Shown one piece after another: positions 34,010-43,366 of a stretch of 64,000 bases of DNA (the stretch's first letter is position 1; each line of letters begins with the position of its first letter). The notes under the pieces were generated by a model. It was not told the origin of the DNA and did not search any database. It saw only the letters and a list, made by a program, of their open reading frames with translations. The stretch is taken from the NCBI RefSeq assembly GCF_003001695.1, contig NZ_PVYX01000002.1:1302001-1366000 (forward strand). The letters are read 5' to 3'. A program made the position numbers and the translations under genes. Source of the stretch: Flagellimonas meridianipacifica. Its GTDB lineage: Bacteria > Bacteroidota > Bacteroidia > Flavobacteriales > Flavobacteriaceae.

Positions 34010-34080
34010 CGACCAGAATTAGGAATTACTTCATGGTTTAGCTTGAAAGGTAATGTTCAATCATCCTTGCACCTGATTTT

Positions 34081-34854
34081 TTATAGCTCTCGAATTTTAA
34101 TATTCCTGAACCATGAATCAAAATACCAATTTTGAAGCGCAATTTTACCCTGTGTTGCTTTGCCAAAGTTGGGCGCATCCTTAAAATTTGAGTTGGCAAT
34201 TTTGTCCCTCCATTCTCGTGATTTCAAATCTTCTTTGGCAGTTAGTTTTCCATTGAGATAGAACTCTATTTTTCCGTCGTTTTGCACGATTTTAGAGGTA
34301 TTCCACTGTCCGGTAATTTTAGCTTGTGCAGGGTTGAGTTGCGGAGAAATTCCCCAAAGACATCCTGGTCTTTTTAGGGGAGTATTCGTATCCGAGTGGG
34401 CTGGTTCCAATAATTGGTACTCTGGTCCTGTTTGATAGGTGGATCTATATTCAGGAGATTCCTGAACATTGATAAAAACCCCTCCGTTTCCGCGTATGGC
34501 CATTTGCCAATCAAAAACCAGTTCGTAATTTTCATATTCCCTATCAGTGACCAAATCTCCAAAAACCTTGGTTTCGTCAGTGGCGTCGCAAAAAAGGGTC
34601 CCTTCTTTAACTTGCCATCCGGAAAATTGGGTAGAATCTGGCTTGTTGTAAAGATGCCAACCTTTCAAGGATTCACCATCAAAAAGCAATGTCCATCCTT
34701 GTTCTTTTTCAACATCCAACAATCGATTATGCACTTGGTTTTCCTTTACCCACTTCTTGGTATGCCAAATTTGGTCCTCTGATTTTTTGTCAACTCTACA
34801 GGACACAAGAAAGAAGATAAACACCAAGACATTTAAAAGGAAACTCTGTTTCAT
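34081..34854 (-). CDS. DUF1080 (3-keto-disaccharide hydrolase-type) lipoprotein
   Basis: 257 residues from the ATG at 34854; a longer frame begins at 35013 but the signal peptide MKQSFLLNVLVFIFFLVSC (lipobox LVSC) starts here. DUF1080 signs: GWTLLFDGESLKGWHLY, GNGGVFINVQES, and LLEPAHSD; the C-terminal IALQNWYFDSWFRNIKIREL is typical. The domain is a concanavalin-like jelly roll; some members hydrolyse 3-keto-glycosides. It is the only minus-strand gene in the hydrolase run. Confidence 0.93.
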   Translation of the reverse strand: MKQSFLLNVLVFIFFLVSCRVDKKSEDQIWHTKKWVKENQVHNRLLDVEKEQGWTLLFDGESLKGWHLYNKPDSTQFSGWQVKEGTLFCDATDETKVFGDLVTDREYENYELVFDWQMAIRGNGGVFINVQESPEYRSTYQTGPEYQLLEPAHSDTNTPLKRPGCLWGISPQLNPAQAKITGQWNTSKIVQNDGKIEFYLNGKLTAKEDLKSREWRDKIANSNFKDAPNFGKATQGKIALQNWYFDSWFRNIKIREL

Positions 34855-35079
34855 TTTTTGATATTTAGACACAGTAGTCACAATGTTACTCCAAATTCCG
34901 CCCATAATCAACCAACGACAATTGAATTTAATTTTAGAGTAATCATTTATGAAACCCATTTTTTTTGACTGGATAGGCGATTTCGTTTCACTATCCCTTA
35001 TATTTAAGAACATAAATCAATGTCAAAATATAAGCACGAAGTTTTCATTTCATTGATTTAACTTAAGACTCTTTTGAAA

Positions 35080-36777
35080 ATGAAATTTTTGACATCAGTC
35101 ATTGCCCTATTGGGTTTTGCGTTTGTGACAAATGCCCAAGACAGACTAACCGGGGAAACCTTTACCACTCGTTCCGAAATTTTAGCACAAAATGGAATGG
35201 CCGCTACAAGCCAACCCTTAGCTACACAGGTTGCTTTGGACATTTTAAAAAAAGGGGGTAGTGCCATTGATGCAGCCATTGCCGCCAATGCTGTTCTGGG
35301 ACTTGTAGAACCAGCGAGTTGTGGGATAGGTGGAGATGTTTTTGCGATTGTGTGGTCAGCAGAAGATGAAAAATTATATGGTTTAAATGGGAGTGGAAGG
35401 GCACCCAAATCTTTGTCTATTGATTATTTCATGGAAAAAGGAATGAAGTACGTTCCGTTTTATGGTCCATTACCCGTTTCAGTTCCAGGTTGTGTAGACG
35501 GCTGGTTTATGCTTCATGAGAAGTTCGGACGTCTTCCGATGAAAGACATTTTGCAACCTGCCATTAATTATGGAAAAGACGGATTTCCAGTTTCAGAAGT
35601 GATTGCCTATGAAATGGCTTCAAATTACGAAGGATTAAAGGACCAGCCGGGTTTTGCTGAGACCTATATGCCATCAGGTAAACCTCCTATTAAGGGAGAG
35701 GTTTTCAAAAACCCCGATTTGGCAAATACCTATGAACTCATCTCCCAGGAAGGTCGGGATGCCTTTTACAAAGGCTCTATAGCTAAGACCATTGACGGCT
35801 ACATGAAAGAGCATGGCGGGTTTTTAAGTTATGAAGACCTAGCAGGTCATACCTCAAATTGGGTTGAGCCGGTCTCAGTCAATTATCGGGGATATGATGT
35901 TTGGGAACTTCCTCCAAATGGGCAGGGTACCGCGGCCCTCCAGATGTTGAACATTCTTGAAGGTTTTGATATTGCCGGTATGGGTTTTGGTAGTGCTGAA
36001 TATTTGCATGTACTTACCGAAGCAAAAAAGTTGGCCTATGAAGATCGTGCCAAGTTCTATGCCGACCCTGAGTTCAATAAAATTCCTATTGAAGCATTAT
36101 TGTCAGACGATTATGCCACAGAAAGAAGAAACCTAATCAATCCTGATAAAGCTGCAGACACCTATCCTGCCGGTGATATGGAAATTGAAACTGGCAATAC
36201 CACTTACCTGACCGTTGCTGATAAAGAGGGTAATATTGTTTCCTTTATTCAAAGCATTTATTCTGAATTTGCATCCGGAATGGTACCTGACGGATTAGGT
36301 TTTGTTCTCCAAAACCGTGGACAAATGTTTAATGTCCAAGATAGGGAACACGCCAATGCCCTCGAGCCAGGGAAACGTCCTTTCCACACTATTATCCCTG
36401 CTTTTATTACAAAAGATGGTAAACCTTGGGTCAGTTTTGGTCTTATGGGTGGAGCGGTTCAACCTCAGGGGCATGCACAAATTGTTATGAATGTAATCGA
36501 CTTTGGAATGAACCTGCAGGAAGCGGGTGATGCACCAAGAATGCGTCATAGGGGAAGTTCGCAACCCACTGGGTCTAAAATGACAAACGGGGGAACTTTG
36601 TTTCTTGAAAGTGGTTTTGATTCTGAAACCCTAAGGGAATTACGCAAAAAAGGACATCGTATTGGATTCGGTGTTGGTATGTTTGGTGGGTATCAGGCTA
36701 TTGGTGTTGATTTGGAAAACAAGGTGTATTCAGGAGCATCAGAATCCAGGAAAGATGGTCAGGCTGCAGGCTACTGA
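35080..36777 (+). CDS. ggt: Gamma-glutamyltransferase / glutathione hydrolase-like (GGT)
   Basis: 565 residues; the ATG at 35080 is preferred over TTG at 35074 because it starts the signal peptide (MKFLTSVIALLGFAFVTNAQ). An Ntn hydrolase cut into two chains before the catalytic Thr: GNTTYLTVADKEGN (about residue 374). In many GGTs the following motif is TTHxSVVD; here the His is Tyr. GSAIDAAIAANAVLGLVEP, SCGIGGDVF and PPNGQGTAALQMLN are conserved. It removes gamma-glutamyl groups from glutathione or other gamma-glutamyl peptides; the Tyr and lack of the canonical acceptor loop may favour acylase activity. Confidence 0.93.
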   Translation: MKFLTSVIALLGFAFVTNAQDRLTGETFTTRSEILAQNGMAATSQPLATQVALDILKKGGSAIDAAIAANAVLGLVEPASCGIGGDVFAIVWSAEDEKLYGLNGSGRAPKSLSIDYFMEKGMKYVPFYGPLPVSVPGCVDGWFMLHEKFGRLPMKDILQPAINYGKDGFPVSEVIAYEMASNYEGLKDQPGFAETYMPSGKPPIKGEVFKNPDLANTYELISQEGRDAFYKGSIAKTIDGYMKEHGGFLSYEDLAGHTSNWVEPVSVNYRGYDVWELPPNGQGTAALQMLNILEGFDIAGMGFGSAEYLHVLTEAKKLAYEDRAKFYADPEFNKIPIEALLSDDYATERRNLINPDKAADTYPAGDMEIETGNTTYLTVADKEGNIVSFIQSIYSEFASGMVPDGLGFVLQNRGQMFNVQDREHANALEPGKRPFHTIIPAFITKDGKPWVSFGLMGGAVQPQGHAQIVMNVIDFGMNLQEAGDAPRMRHRGSSQPTGSKMTNGGTLFLESGFDSETLRELRKKGHRIGFGVGMFGGYQAIGVDLENKVYSGASESRKDGQAAGY

Positions 36778-36831
36778 ATTTAGCTTCCACATTAAATCAA
36801 ACTTACTATTTCAATAACATAATTAAATCAT

Positions 36832-39800
36832 ATGACTGAGAAGAAATTACCTCTAAATTTAAGATTGCTCTTATTCTCTTTTCTTGCTTTTGGAACGAGT
36901 CTGTTCTCTCAAAACTTTGAAGCTCTAAAATATCGCACGGTTGGGCCAGCTCGAGGCGGTAGAGTCACTACGGTAACAGGAGTTGCCACTATTCCGGGAA
37001 CTTTTTACTTGGGGGCTTCTGGAGGTGGCGTTTGGAAATCTGAGGACTATGGAACTACTTGGAAAAATGTTTCTGATGGTTTTTTTGATACTCCATCCAT
37101 AGGAGCTATTCAAGTAGCTGAAAATGACCCCAACATTGTGTACGTGGGTACAGGTTCGGATGGGTTACGAAGCAATGTCATTAGTGGTAAGGGTGTATAC
37201 AAATCGATTGATGCAGGTAAAACATGGGAGCATATCGGATTGAAAAATGTCGGCCAAATAGGGGCAGTGGAAATAGACCCCACAAATAGTAATGTAGTCT
37301 GGGTAGCAGCCATTGGGAATGCCTTTAAAAGTAATCCCGAAAGAGGCGTATATAAAACCACCGATGGAGGCGAAAACTGGGAAAAGGTGCTATTCATTTC
37401 TGATAAAGTTGGGTTTGCGGATATTGAATTGTTACCGGGAAATCCCAATGTAGTGTATGCAGCGGCTTGGAAAGCGGAACGTAAGCCGTGGACCATTATC
37501 TCAGGAGGCACCAAAAAGGAGGGAGGCATATACAAATCCGTGAATGGGGGCAAGGATTGGACAAAACTCGAAAAAGGTCTCCCCAAGGACACCATCGGCA
37601 AAATCGATTTAGCTGTATCTTCAGTTAACTCCAGTATTATTTATGCTGTTGTTGAAGCTCCAGAAGGTGAACAAGGGCTGTACAAATCGGTCAATCAAGG
37701 AAAATCATTTAAACACGTTTCCGATGATATTCGTTTAGTAAATCGACCTTTTTACTATACCAATGTAGAATTGGACCCTACCAACCCCGATATTGTATAT
37801 TCTAATGCCAATCCACTTATCAAATCTACTGATGGGGGAAAAACTTGGAAAGAAATGAGCGTACCCCACGGGGATAATCACGACATTTGGTTGAATCCCA
37901 ATAATCCTCGGTTATTGATTCAGGCCAATGACGGGGGTGCGAATGTAAGTTTCAATGGAGGTAAAACTTGGTCCACCCAGTTTAACCAACCTACAGCCGA
38001 ACTTTATCAAGTGGAAGTGGACGACCAATATCCCTATTGGCTGTATGCGGGGCAACAAGATAATTATACAACTATTGCGGTACCCAGTTTTCCACCCAGC
38101 GGGGTCCAAAACCCTGGTTCAGCTTGGGTCATTAATACCGGAGGTTGTGAAACAGGTCCTGCTGTTCCCAAACCTGGAAATCACAATATTGTCTATGCAA
38201 ACTGCAAAGGGCGTTTTGGGGTATTCAACAAGTTGACAGGAGTAGAAAAGAGCTACTATGTTGGTGCAAGTAACATCTATGGACACAATCCGAAGGATTT
38301 GAAATATCGTTTTCAGCGTGTTGCACCAGTTCATGTATCGCCACACAATGCCGATGTAGTATATCATGGTTCTCAATTCTTGCACAAAACGGATTCTGAT
38401 GGGTATGAATGGGAGACCATTTCGCCAGATTTAACGGCTTTTGAAGCAGATAAGCAGGTGATTTCAGGTAGTCCAATAACACGTGATATAACAGGAGAGG
38501 AGTATTACAGCACACTCTATTCCATTCGGGAATCCACCTTAAAAGAAGGACTAATTTGGACAGGTTCCAATGATGGTGTTGTTTCTGTGACGAAAGATGG
38601 TGGCAAAACTTGGGAGAACGTAACTCCAAAGAAATTACCAAAAGGGGGTAGGGTAGAATCCATAGCACCCTCATATCACGATATGGCTACTGCCTATATC
38701 GCCGTTGACAGACACTTATTGGGGGATGCCAAACCTTATCTATATAAAACAACGGATTATGGCGCCAGTTGGACACTGTTGAGTACTGACTCAAATGGTA
38801 TTCCCAATGATTACACAACACGAGTCTTACGTGAAGACCCCGTTAAACCTGGTTTGTTGTATGCAGGCACGGAATACGGTGTGTATGTTTCGTTAAACGA
38901 TGGAAAAACATGGCAGTCTTTTCAACAAAACCTTCCTGTTACCCCAATTACTGATATCAAGATTTTCAGGGGAGACATGATACTTAGCACAATGGGGCGT
39001 GGGTTTTGGATTTTAGACAACATCACCTCATTGCGCGACGGCGCTATTACTTCATCAGAAGAGACCCCCCACCTGTTTAAACCGGACAATACCATCCGCT
39101 ACAGGTATCCTAAGGTGCGTTCAGGTGGGTCATTTCCCAAATATCCAAGAACAACAGTGTTTATTGATTATTATTTGCCCAAAGCTACTGAAGGATTGCA
39201 ACTAGAGATTTTGGATGTCAATAAAAAGCCCATTGTTACCATCTTAAATGACAGTTCCTCAGTGAAGTCATCAGCAAGTGAGGAGGAGGACATGAACTTA
39301 AGTGCCACGTTTCGGTATGTCAACAAAAAGTTGGAAGCTAAAAAAGGGTTGAATCGATTTGAATGGGATTTACGTGAAAAAGGACCATGGGATAAAGATG
39401 CAAAGAAACGCTACAAAAATGGACCGATGGTTCCACCCGGGAAGTATACAGCCAGGATTACTGTGGGCGATAAAAGTATGACACAAGATTTTGAAGTTAT
39501 AATGGACCCTAGAGTAGAAGCAGACGGTATTACCATGGAGTTGTTAACCAAGCAACACGAAATGCAACAAAAAGTATTGACTTTGCTATCGGAAGCACGG
39601 CAACTACAAGATAGGTTGGAAAAAGAGGTTAAAAAATTAGAGGACGATAAGAATAAAACGAATTCTGCAAGATTGGAAAAGATAAATGCTGCACTTACAC
39701 AATTAAAAAATGATAAGGGGGCTTATCCCCAACAGATGTTGGTGGCTCAAATATCATATATCAATTATATGGTCAATAGTGCAGACCAGGTTATCGGCAG

Positions 39801-39867
39801 AGATGTATTAGATCGCTACGATGAACTGAAAACGGATTTGATGAAAATTAAAAACGCGGTTCAATAA
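36832..39867 (+). CDS. Exported VPS10/BNR Asp-box beta-propeller protein (second copy)
   Basis: 1011 residues; signal peptide ending near SLFSQN. About ten Asp-box motifs (SEDYGTTW, SIDAGKTW, TTDGGENW, STDGGKTW, SFNGGKTW, TKDGGKTW, TTDYGASW) in residues 60-700, then a beta-sandwich and a long coiled-coil-like C-terminus rich in K, E, Q and L (about 910-1000). Same plan as the protein at 29474-32578, with the shared start YRTVGPARGGRV versus WRAIGPANMGGRV. It is 54 bp after the GGT gene and 31 bp before the acylase. Confidence 0.92.
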   Translation: MTEKKLPLNLRLLLFSFLAFGTSLFSQNFEALKYRTVGPARGGRVTTVTGVATIPGTFYLGASGGGVWKSEDYGTTWKNVSDGFFDTPSIGAIQVAENDPNIVYVGTGSDGLRSNVISGKGVYKSIDAGKTWEHIGLKNVGQIGAVEIDPTNSNVVWVAAIGNAFKSNPERGVYKTTDGGENWEKVLFISDKVGFADIELLPGNPNVVYAAAWKAERKPWTIISGGTKKEGGIYKSVNGGKDWTKLEKGLPKDTIGKIDLAVSSVNSSIIYAVVEAPEGEQGLYKSVNQGKSFKHVSDDIRLVNRPFYYTNVELDPTNPDIVYSNANPLIKSTDGGKTWKEMSVPHGDNHDIWLNPNNPRLLIQANDGGANVSFNGGKTWSTQFNQPTAELYQVEVDDQYPYWLYAGQQDNYTTIAVPSFPPSGVQNPGSAWVINTGGCETGPAVPKPGNHNIVYANCKGRFGVFNKLTGVEKSYYVGASNIYGHNPKDLKYRFQRVAPVHVSPHNADVVYHGSQFLHKTDSDGYEWETISPDLTAFEADKQVISGSPITRDITGEEYYSTLYSIRESTLKEGLIWTGSNDGVVSVTKDGGKTWENVTPKKLPKGGRVESIAPSYHDMATAYIAVDRHLLGDAKPYLYKTTDYGASWTLLSTDSNGIPNDYTTRVLREDPVKPGLLYAGTEYGVYVSLNDGKTWQSFQQNLPVTPITDIKIFRGDMILSTMGRGFWILDNITSLRDGAITSSEETPHLFKPDNTIRYRYPKVRSGGSFPKYPRTTVFIDYYLPKATEGLQLEILDVNKKPIVTILNDSSSVKSSASEEEDMNLSATFRYVNKKLEAKKGLNRFEWDLREKGPWDKDAKKRYKNGPMVPPGKYTARITVGDKSMTQDFEVIMDPRVEADGITMELLTKQHEMQQKVLTLLSEARQLQDRLEKEVKKLEDDKNKTNSARLEKINAALTQLKNDKGAYPQQMLVAQISYINYMVNSADQVIGRDVLDRYDELKTDLMKIKNAVQ

Positions 39868-39898
39868 AAAAAGAGATACTACTTACATAAATTACGAT

Positions 39899-42320
39899 AT
39901 GAAATACATCAAACTTCTTATTTCATTTGTACTCACCGCTGGAATTTTTTATGCCTTAAATACAAAACTTGGCTCCATTCCACCATTGGGTAAGTTTTTA
40001 AATCCCAGTTCTGGCATTTGGCAGAATGAAAGCGATGAATCCATAAACGGTGAAGTAACTATTCCAGGTTTAATAAGTAAGGTTACTGTTCACTATGATG
40101 AATTGATGATTCCCCATGTTTTTGCAGAAAATGAACATGACCTGTATAAAGCCCAGGGCTATTTAACCGCTAAACACCGCCTTTGGCAATTAGAGTTTCA
40201 AACTCATGCCGCAGCAGGCCGTTTATCCGAAATATTTGGTGAGGGAGCATTGGAGTATGACCGAACGGAGCGTAGACGTGGCATGGGTTACGGGGCAGAA
40301 CAAGCTATTGCATATATGGAACAACATGATACAGAGACTTTGAGGTTTGTTCAAGACTATGCAGATGGGGTAAATGCATACATTAATCAGCTCAATCCAG
40401 AAGATTATCCCGTAGAATACAAACTTTTGGACTACGAACCCGAAGCTTGGTCACCTAAAAAAACGGCTCTGTTGTTGATGTACATGACCAAACTGTTGGC
40501 TGGCTATGATGATGATCTTGAATATACCAATGTGCTGAGGCTCATCGGAGAGGAGAATTTCAATTTACTTTTTCCTGATTTCTTTGATAGCACTGACCCA
40601 GTAATCCCTAAAGACACTGACTGGAGTTTTATTGACGTTCCCCAAACAGAATTACCGGAGAGCAAAGCTGTTCTTGATACCATTGTTGAAACCATTGAAA
40701 AACCAAACCCAGATAACGGCAGCAATAATTGGGCGATTTCAGGCGAAAAGTCGGTTACAGGCAATCCAATATTGGCGAATGATCCACATTTGGGACTTAA
40801 ACTACCTTCCACTTGGTTTGTCATGCAATTGAGTACCCCTGAACACAATGCGTTTGGTGCCACAATTCCTGGTGCTTTGAGCGTAATTTCTGGTTTTAAT
40901 CAAAACATCGCTTGGGGAGAAACCAATGCTACTAGAGATGTGATTGATTGGTACAAAATAGAACTTAATGACAATCGTTCGCAATACAAATATGATGGCC
41001 AATGGAAAGATGTTATCGTAAGGGTAGAGGATATCAGGATAAAAGGCAAAGAAAATTATAAGGATTCTGTGTTGTATACGCATCATGGCCCAGTTGTGTA
41101 TGATAAAAACTTCAAATCCGATAATGAGCATGCAGGTTATGCGATGAGATGGATAGGCCATGATGGGGGCAATAATCAGAAAACGTTCATAGAACTGAAC
41201 AAGGCTAAAAACTATAATGATTACATCAGTGCTCTGCAATATTGGAATGCACCAGCACAAAACTTTGTTTTTGCTTCAACGGAGGGTGATATTGCCCTAT
41301 GGATACAAGGAAAATTCCCAAATAAATGGGAAGGTCAGGGTAAGTTTTTAATGGACGGAAGTAACCCAGAACACGATTGGCAGTCCTATATCCCACAGAA
41401 ATTCAATGCACATACCAAAAACCCAGAACGGGGTTTTGTAAGCTCGGCCAATCAACATCCTGTGGATGAGAACTATCCTTATTACGTTTTCAACGATGGT
41501 TATGAAACGTACAGAAATCGTGTCATTAATACGTATTTTAATTCCAAGGAAAAATTTAGTGTTCAAGATTTTAAGGATTTACATAACAATACCCATAATC
41601 TTAAGGCAGAAGAACTCGTTCCATATATGTTGGAACATATGGATATTTCATCCCTATCTGAGGACGAAAAAGCAATTTATGGTGAAATTAGCTTGGAACT
41701 TTAAAAATGACATAGACGAAGTAGGACCAAGCATATGGCGACAATGGTATGGTGAATTGTACAATACCCTTTGGGATGAATTTGATGATGAGAACACTGC
41801 ATTGACTTCACCATTTACCTACCAGACCATTTATTTATTAAAGAACCATGGTGACCATGAGTTCATGGATATTGTATCAACCGAGGACAAGACCGAGACG
41901 GCAAAAGACCTATTTCTTATCGCTTTTAAGGAAGCCACAAAACGGTTAAACGAGATTAAGAAGGAAGATGGAGATTATGCATGGGGTAATTACAAGGGCA
42001 CCTATTTAGGCCATTTACTACAGGCCTTACCTGCTTTTTCAAGATTCGATATTCCCATAGGTGGCGATCGCAATATTGTCAATGCCACTTCAAAAAATCA
42101 TGGTCCTTCATGGAGGATGATAGTAGAAATGACCACACCACCCACTGCTTTAGGAATATACCCTGGAGGACAATCAGGTAATCCTGGTAGTCAATACTAT
42201 GACAATTTTACTGATCATTGGGCCGCAGGCAAATACCATAATCTGAACTTTTTACAATCCAACAAAGCAGATAGTTCAATTATAGGTACACAAACCTTAA
42301 AACCAGTAAGTAATGAATAA
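39899..42320 (+). pseudogene. Penicillin-acylase (S45) family protein, frameshifted
   Basis: The N-terminal frame runs 39899-41704 (601 residues); the C-terminal part continues in the +1 frame to 42320, with overlap from 41466. Removing one base in the A5 run at 41667-41671, or close to it, joins DEK to QFMVKLAWNFKND and gives about 806 residues, like the intact paralogue at 50673. An N-terminal hydrophobic anchor is present, GSNNWAIS carries the Ntn nucleophile Ser275 after Gly274, and ANDPHLGL follows. The C-terminal half contains the GGQSGNPGSQYYDNF motif. It may be a true pseudogene, a translational frameshift or a sequence error; all catalytic motifs are intact. Confidence 0.8.
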
Positions 42321-42669
42321 GAACGTTATCAACTTCTTAGCTACTATTGTGTTAGCTGCGGTATTTTCAATCTTTCTGCCTTGGTGGTCCATTATGACAG
42401 CTGCTTTGGTAACGTCGCTTTTCATACCTCTGAAAAAAGCGGCCGTGTTTTTTGTCCCTTTTTCAAGCATATTTCTATTTTGGGCTGTTTACTGTTTCGT
42501 GCTGAGCAATGCCAATGATTTTACCCTAGCAAGAAAAATATCTCAATTATTACAAATAGGGGGTAATCCATACTTATTGATTTTGATTACTGGTATAATA
42601 GGAGGATTGGCAGCGGGAATCGCCGCTATCTTCGGAAAACAGATTGTCGCATTTAATGACAAAGCTTAA
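42313..42669 (+). CDS. Hypothetical integral membrane protein
   Basis: 118 residues with about four hydrophobic helices (residues about 8-28, 28-45, 47-65 and 86-108). No family recognised. The start overlaps the acylase stop by eight bases, which suggests translational coupling to the acylase and hence that the acylase frame is read to its end at least sometimes. Confidence 0.75.
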   Translation: MNKNVINFLATIVLAAVFSIFLPWWSIMTAALVTSLFIPLKKAAVFFVPFSSIFLFWAVYCFVLSNANDFTLARKISQLLQIGGNPYLLILITGIIGGLAAGIAAIFGKQIVAFNDKA

Positions 42670-42758
42670 GGAGGCTATGGTAGGGCACATTTTTGAGTTC
42701 TGATTTTTATCATTTTGAGAATCAAGATTATATATACTATTGATTTAAAGTGCTAAAT

Positions 42759-43337
42759 ATGAAATCTATGGAACGCGTCTTAACAACTTTAAAACATATA
42801 GGATTGTTAGTTTTTTTCTTCTTCCTTACCTGTGTACAGGCACAAGTTTCCACAGAAGAAAACATAATCTATTGGCACATAAAAGCGGTTTTCCCAGAAG
42901 CACAATTATTGGACATCAAGGCCATTGATAAAGATGGTACCTATTACGATGTAAAGGCCATACAAGACTCTCATGACATTAGCCTTTTAAGTGTCAAAGC
43001 CCTAGTAAACGGGCAAACTTTACCCATAAAAATGATTATAAGTGAAAACGATACATATTATCCTGTTAAAGCCATTGATTATGAAGGTAGAATATTGGAT
43101 GTAAAGGCGATTGGTAAAAACGGGGAAGTATTTAACGTTAAAGGTGTGAGCAGAATGGGTAACTTGATAGAGGTGAGAGCCATAGACAAGGAGCAAAAGC
43201 AACACGATGTAATTTCCATCTCTCCAAACCACGGAGTGAATCATGTGAAAGGTTTAAAAATGTTTAGTGAGGATGTTGAGGCGGTTATCCATGGAGTAAA
43301 AATATTCGCCCATGTAAAATCTCTAGAACAGTATTAA
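42759..43337 (+). CDS. Exported protein with about eleven 12-13-residue xVKAI repeats
   Basis: 192 residues from the ATG at 42759 (a GTG at 42750 is possible). Signal peptide ends near CVQAQ. The mature part is a tandem repeat with period about 12-13, each unit close to hydrophobic-x-V-K-A-I-D-x-x-G-x: LLDIKAIDKDG, YYDVKAIQD, LLSVKALVNGQ, LPIKMI, YPVKAIDYEG, LDVKAIGKNG, FNVKGVSRMG, IEVRAIDKEQ, HDVISIS, NHVKGLK. A regular beta-solenoid or extended sheet is likely. No enzyme motif recognised; a 30-residue C-terminal tail follows the repeats. Confidence 0.8.
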   Translation: MKSMERVLTTLKHIGLLVFFFFLTCVQAQVSTEENIIYWHIKAVFPEAQLLDIKAIDKDGTYYDVKAIQDSHDISLLSVKALVNGQTLPIKMIISENDTYYPVKAIDYEGRILDVKAIGKNGEVFNVKGVSRMGNLIEVRAIDKEQKQHDVISISPNHGVNHVKGLKMFSEDVEAVIHGVKIFAHVKSLEQY

Positions 43338-43366
43338 TGTGTTTTACAAATAATTATTAGCTCCCA

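Noticed and set aside
41466..41678. Upstream part of the second acylase frame as an independent gene start
   Set aside because: Before about 41670 the protein sequence is not acylase-like, while the first frame is; this part is just the open alternative frame before the shift.
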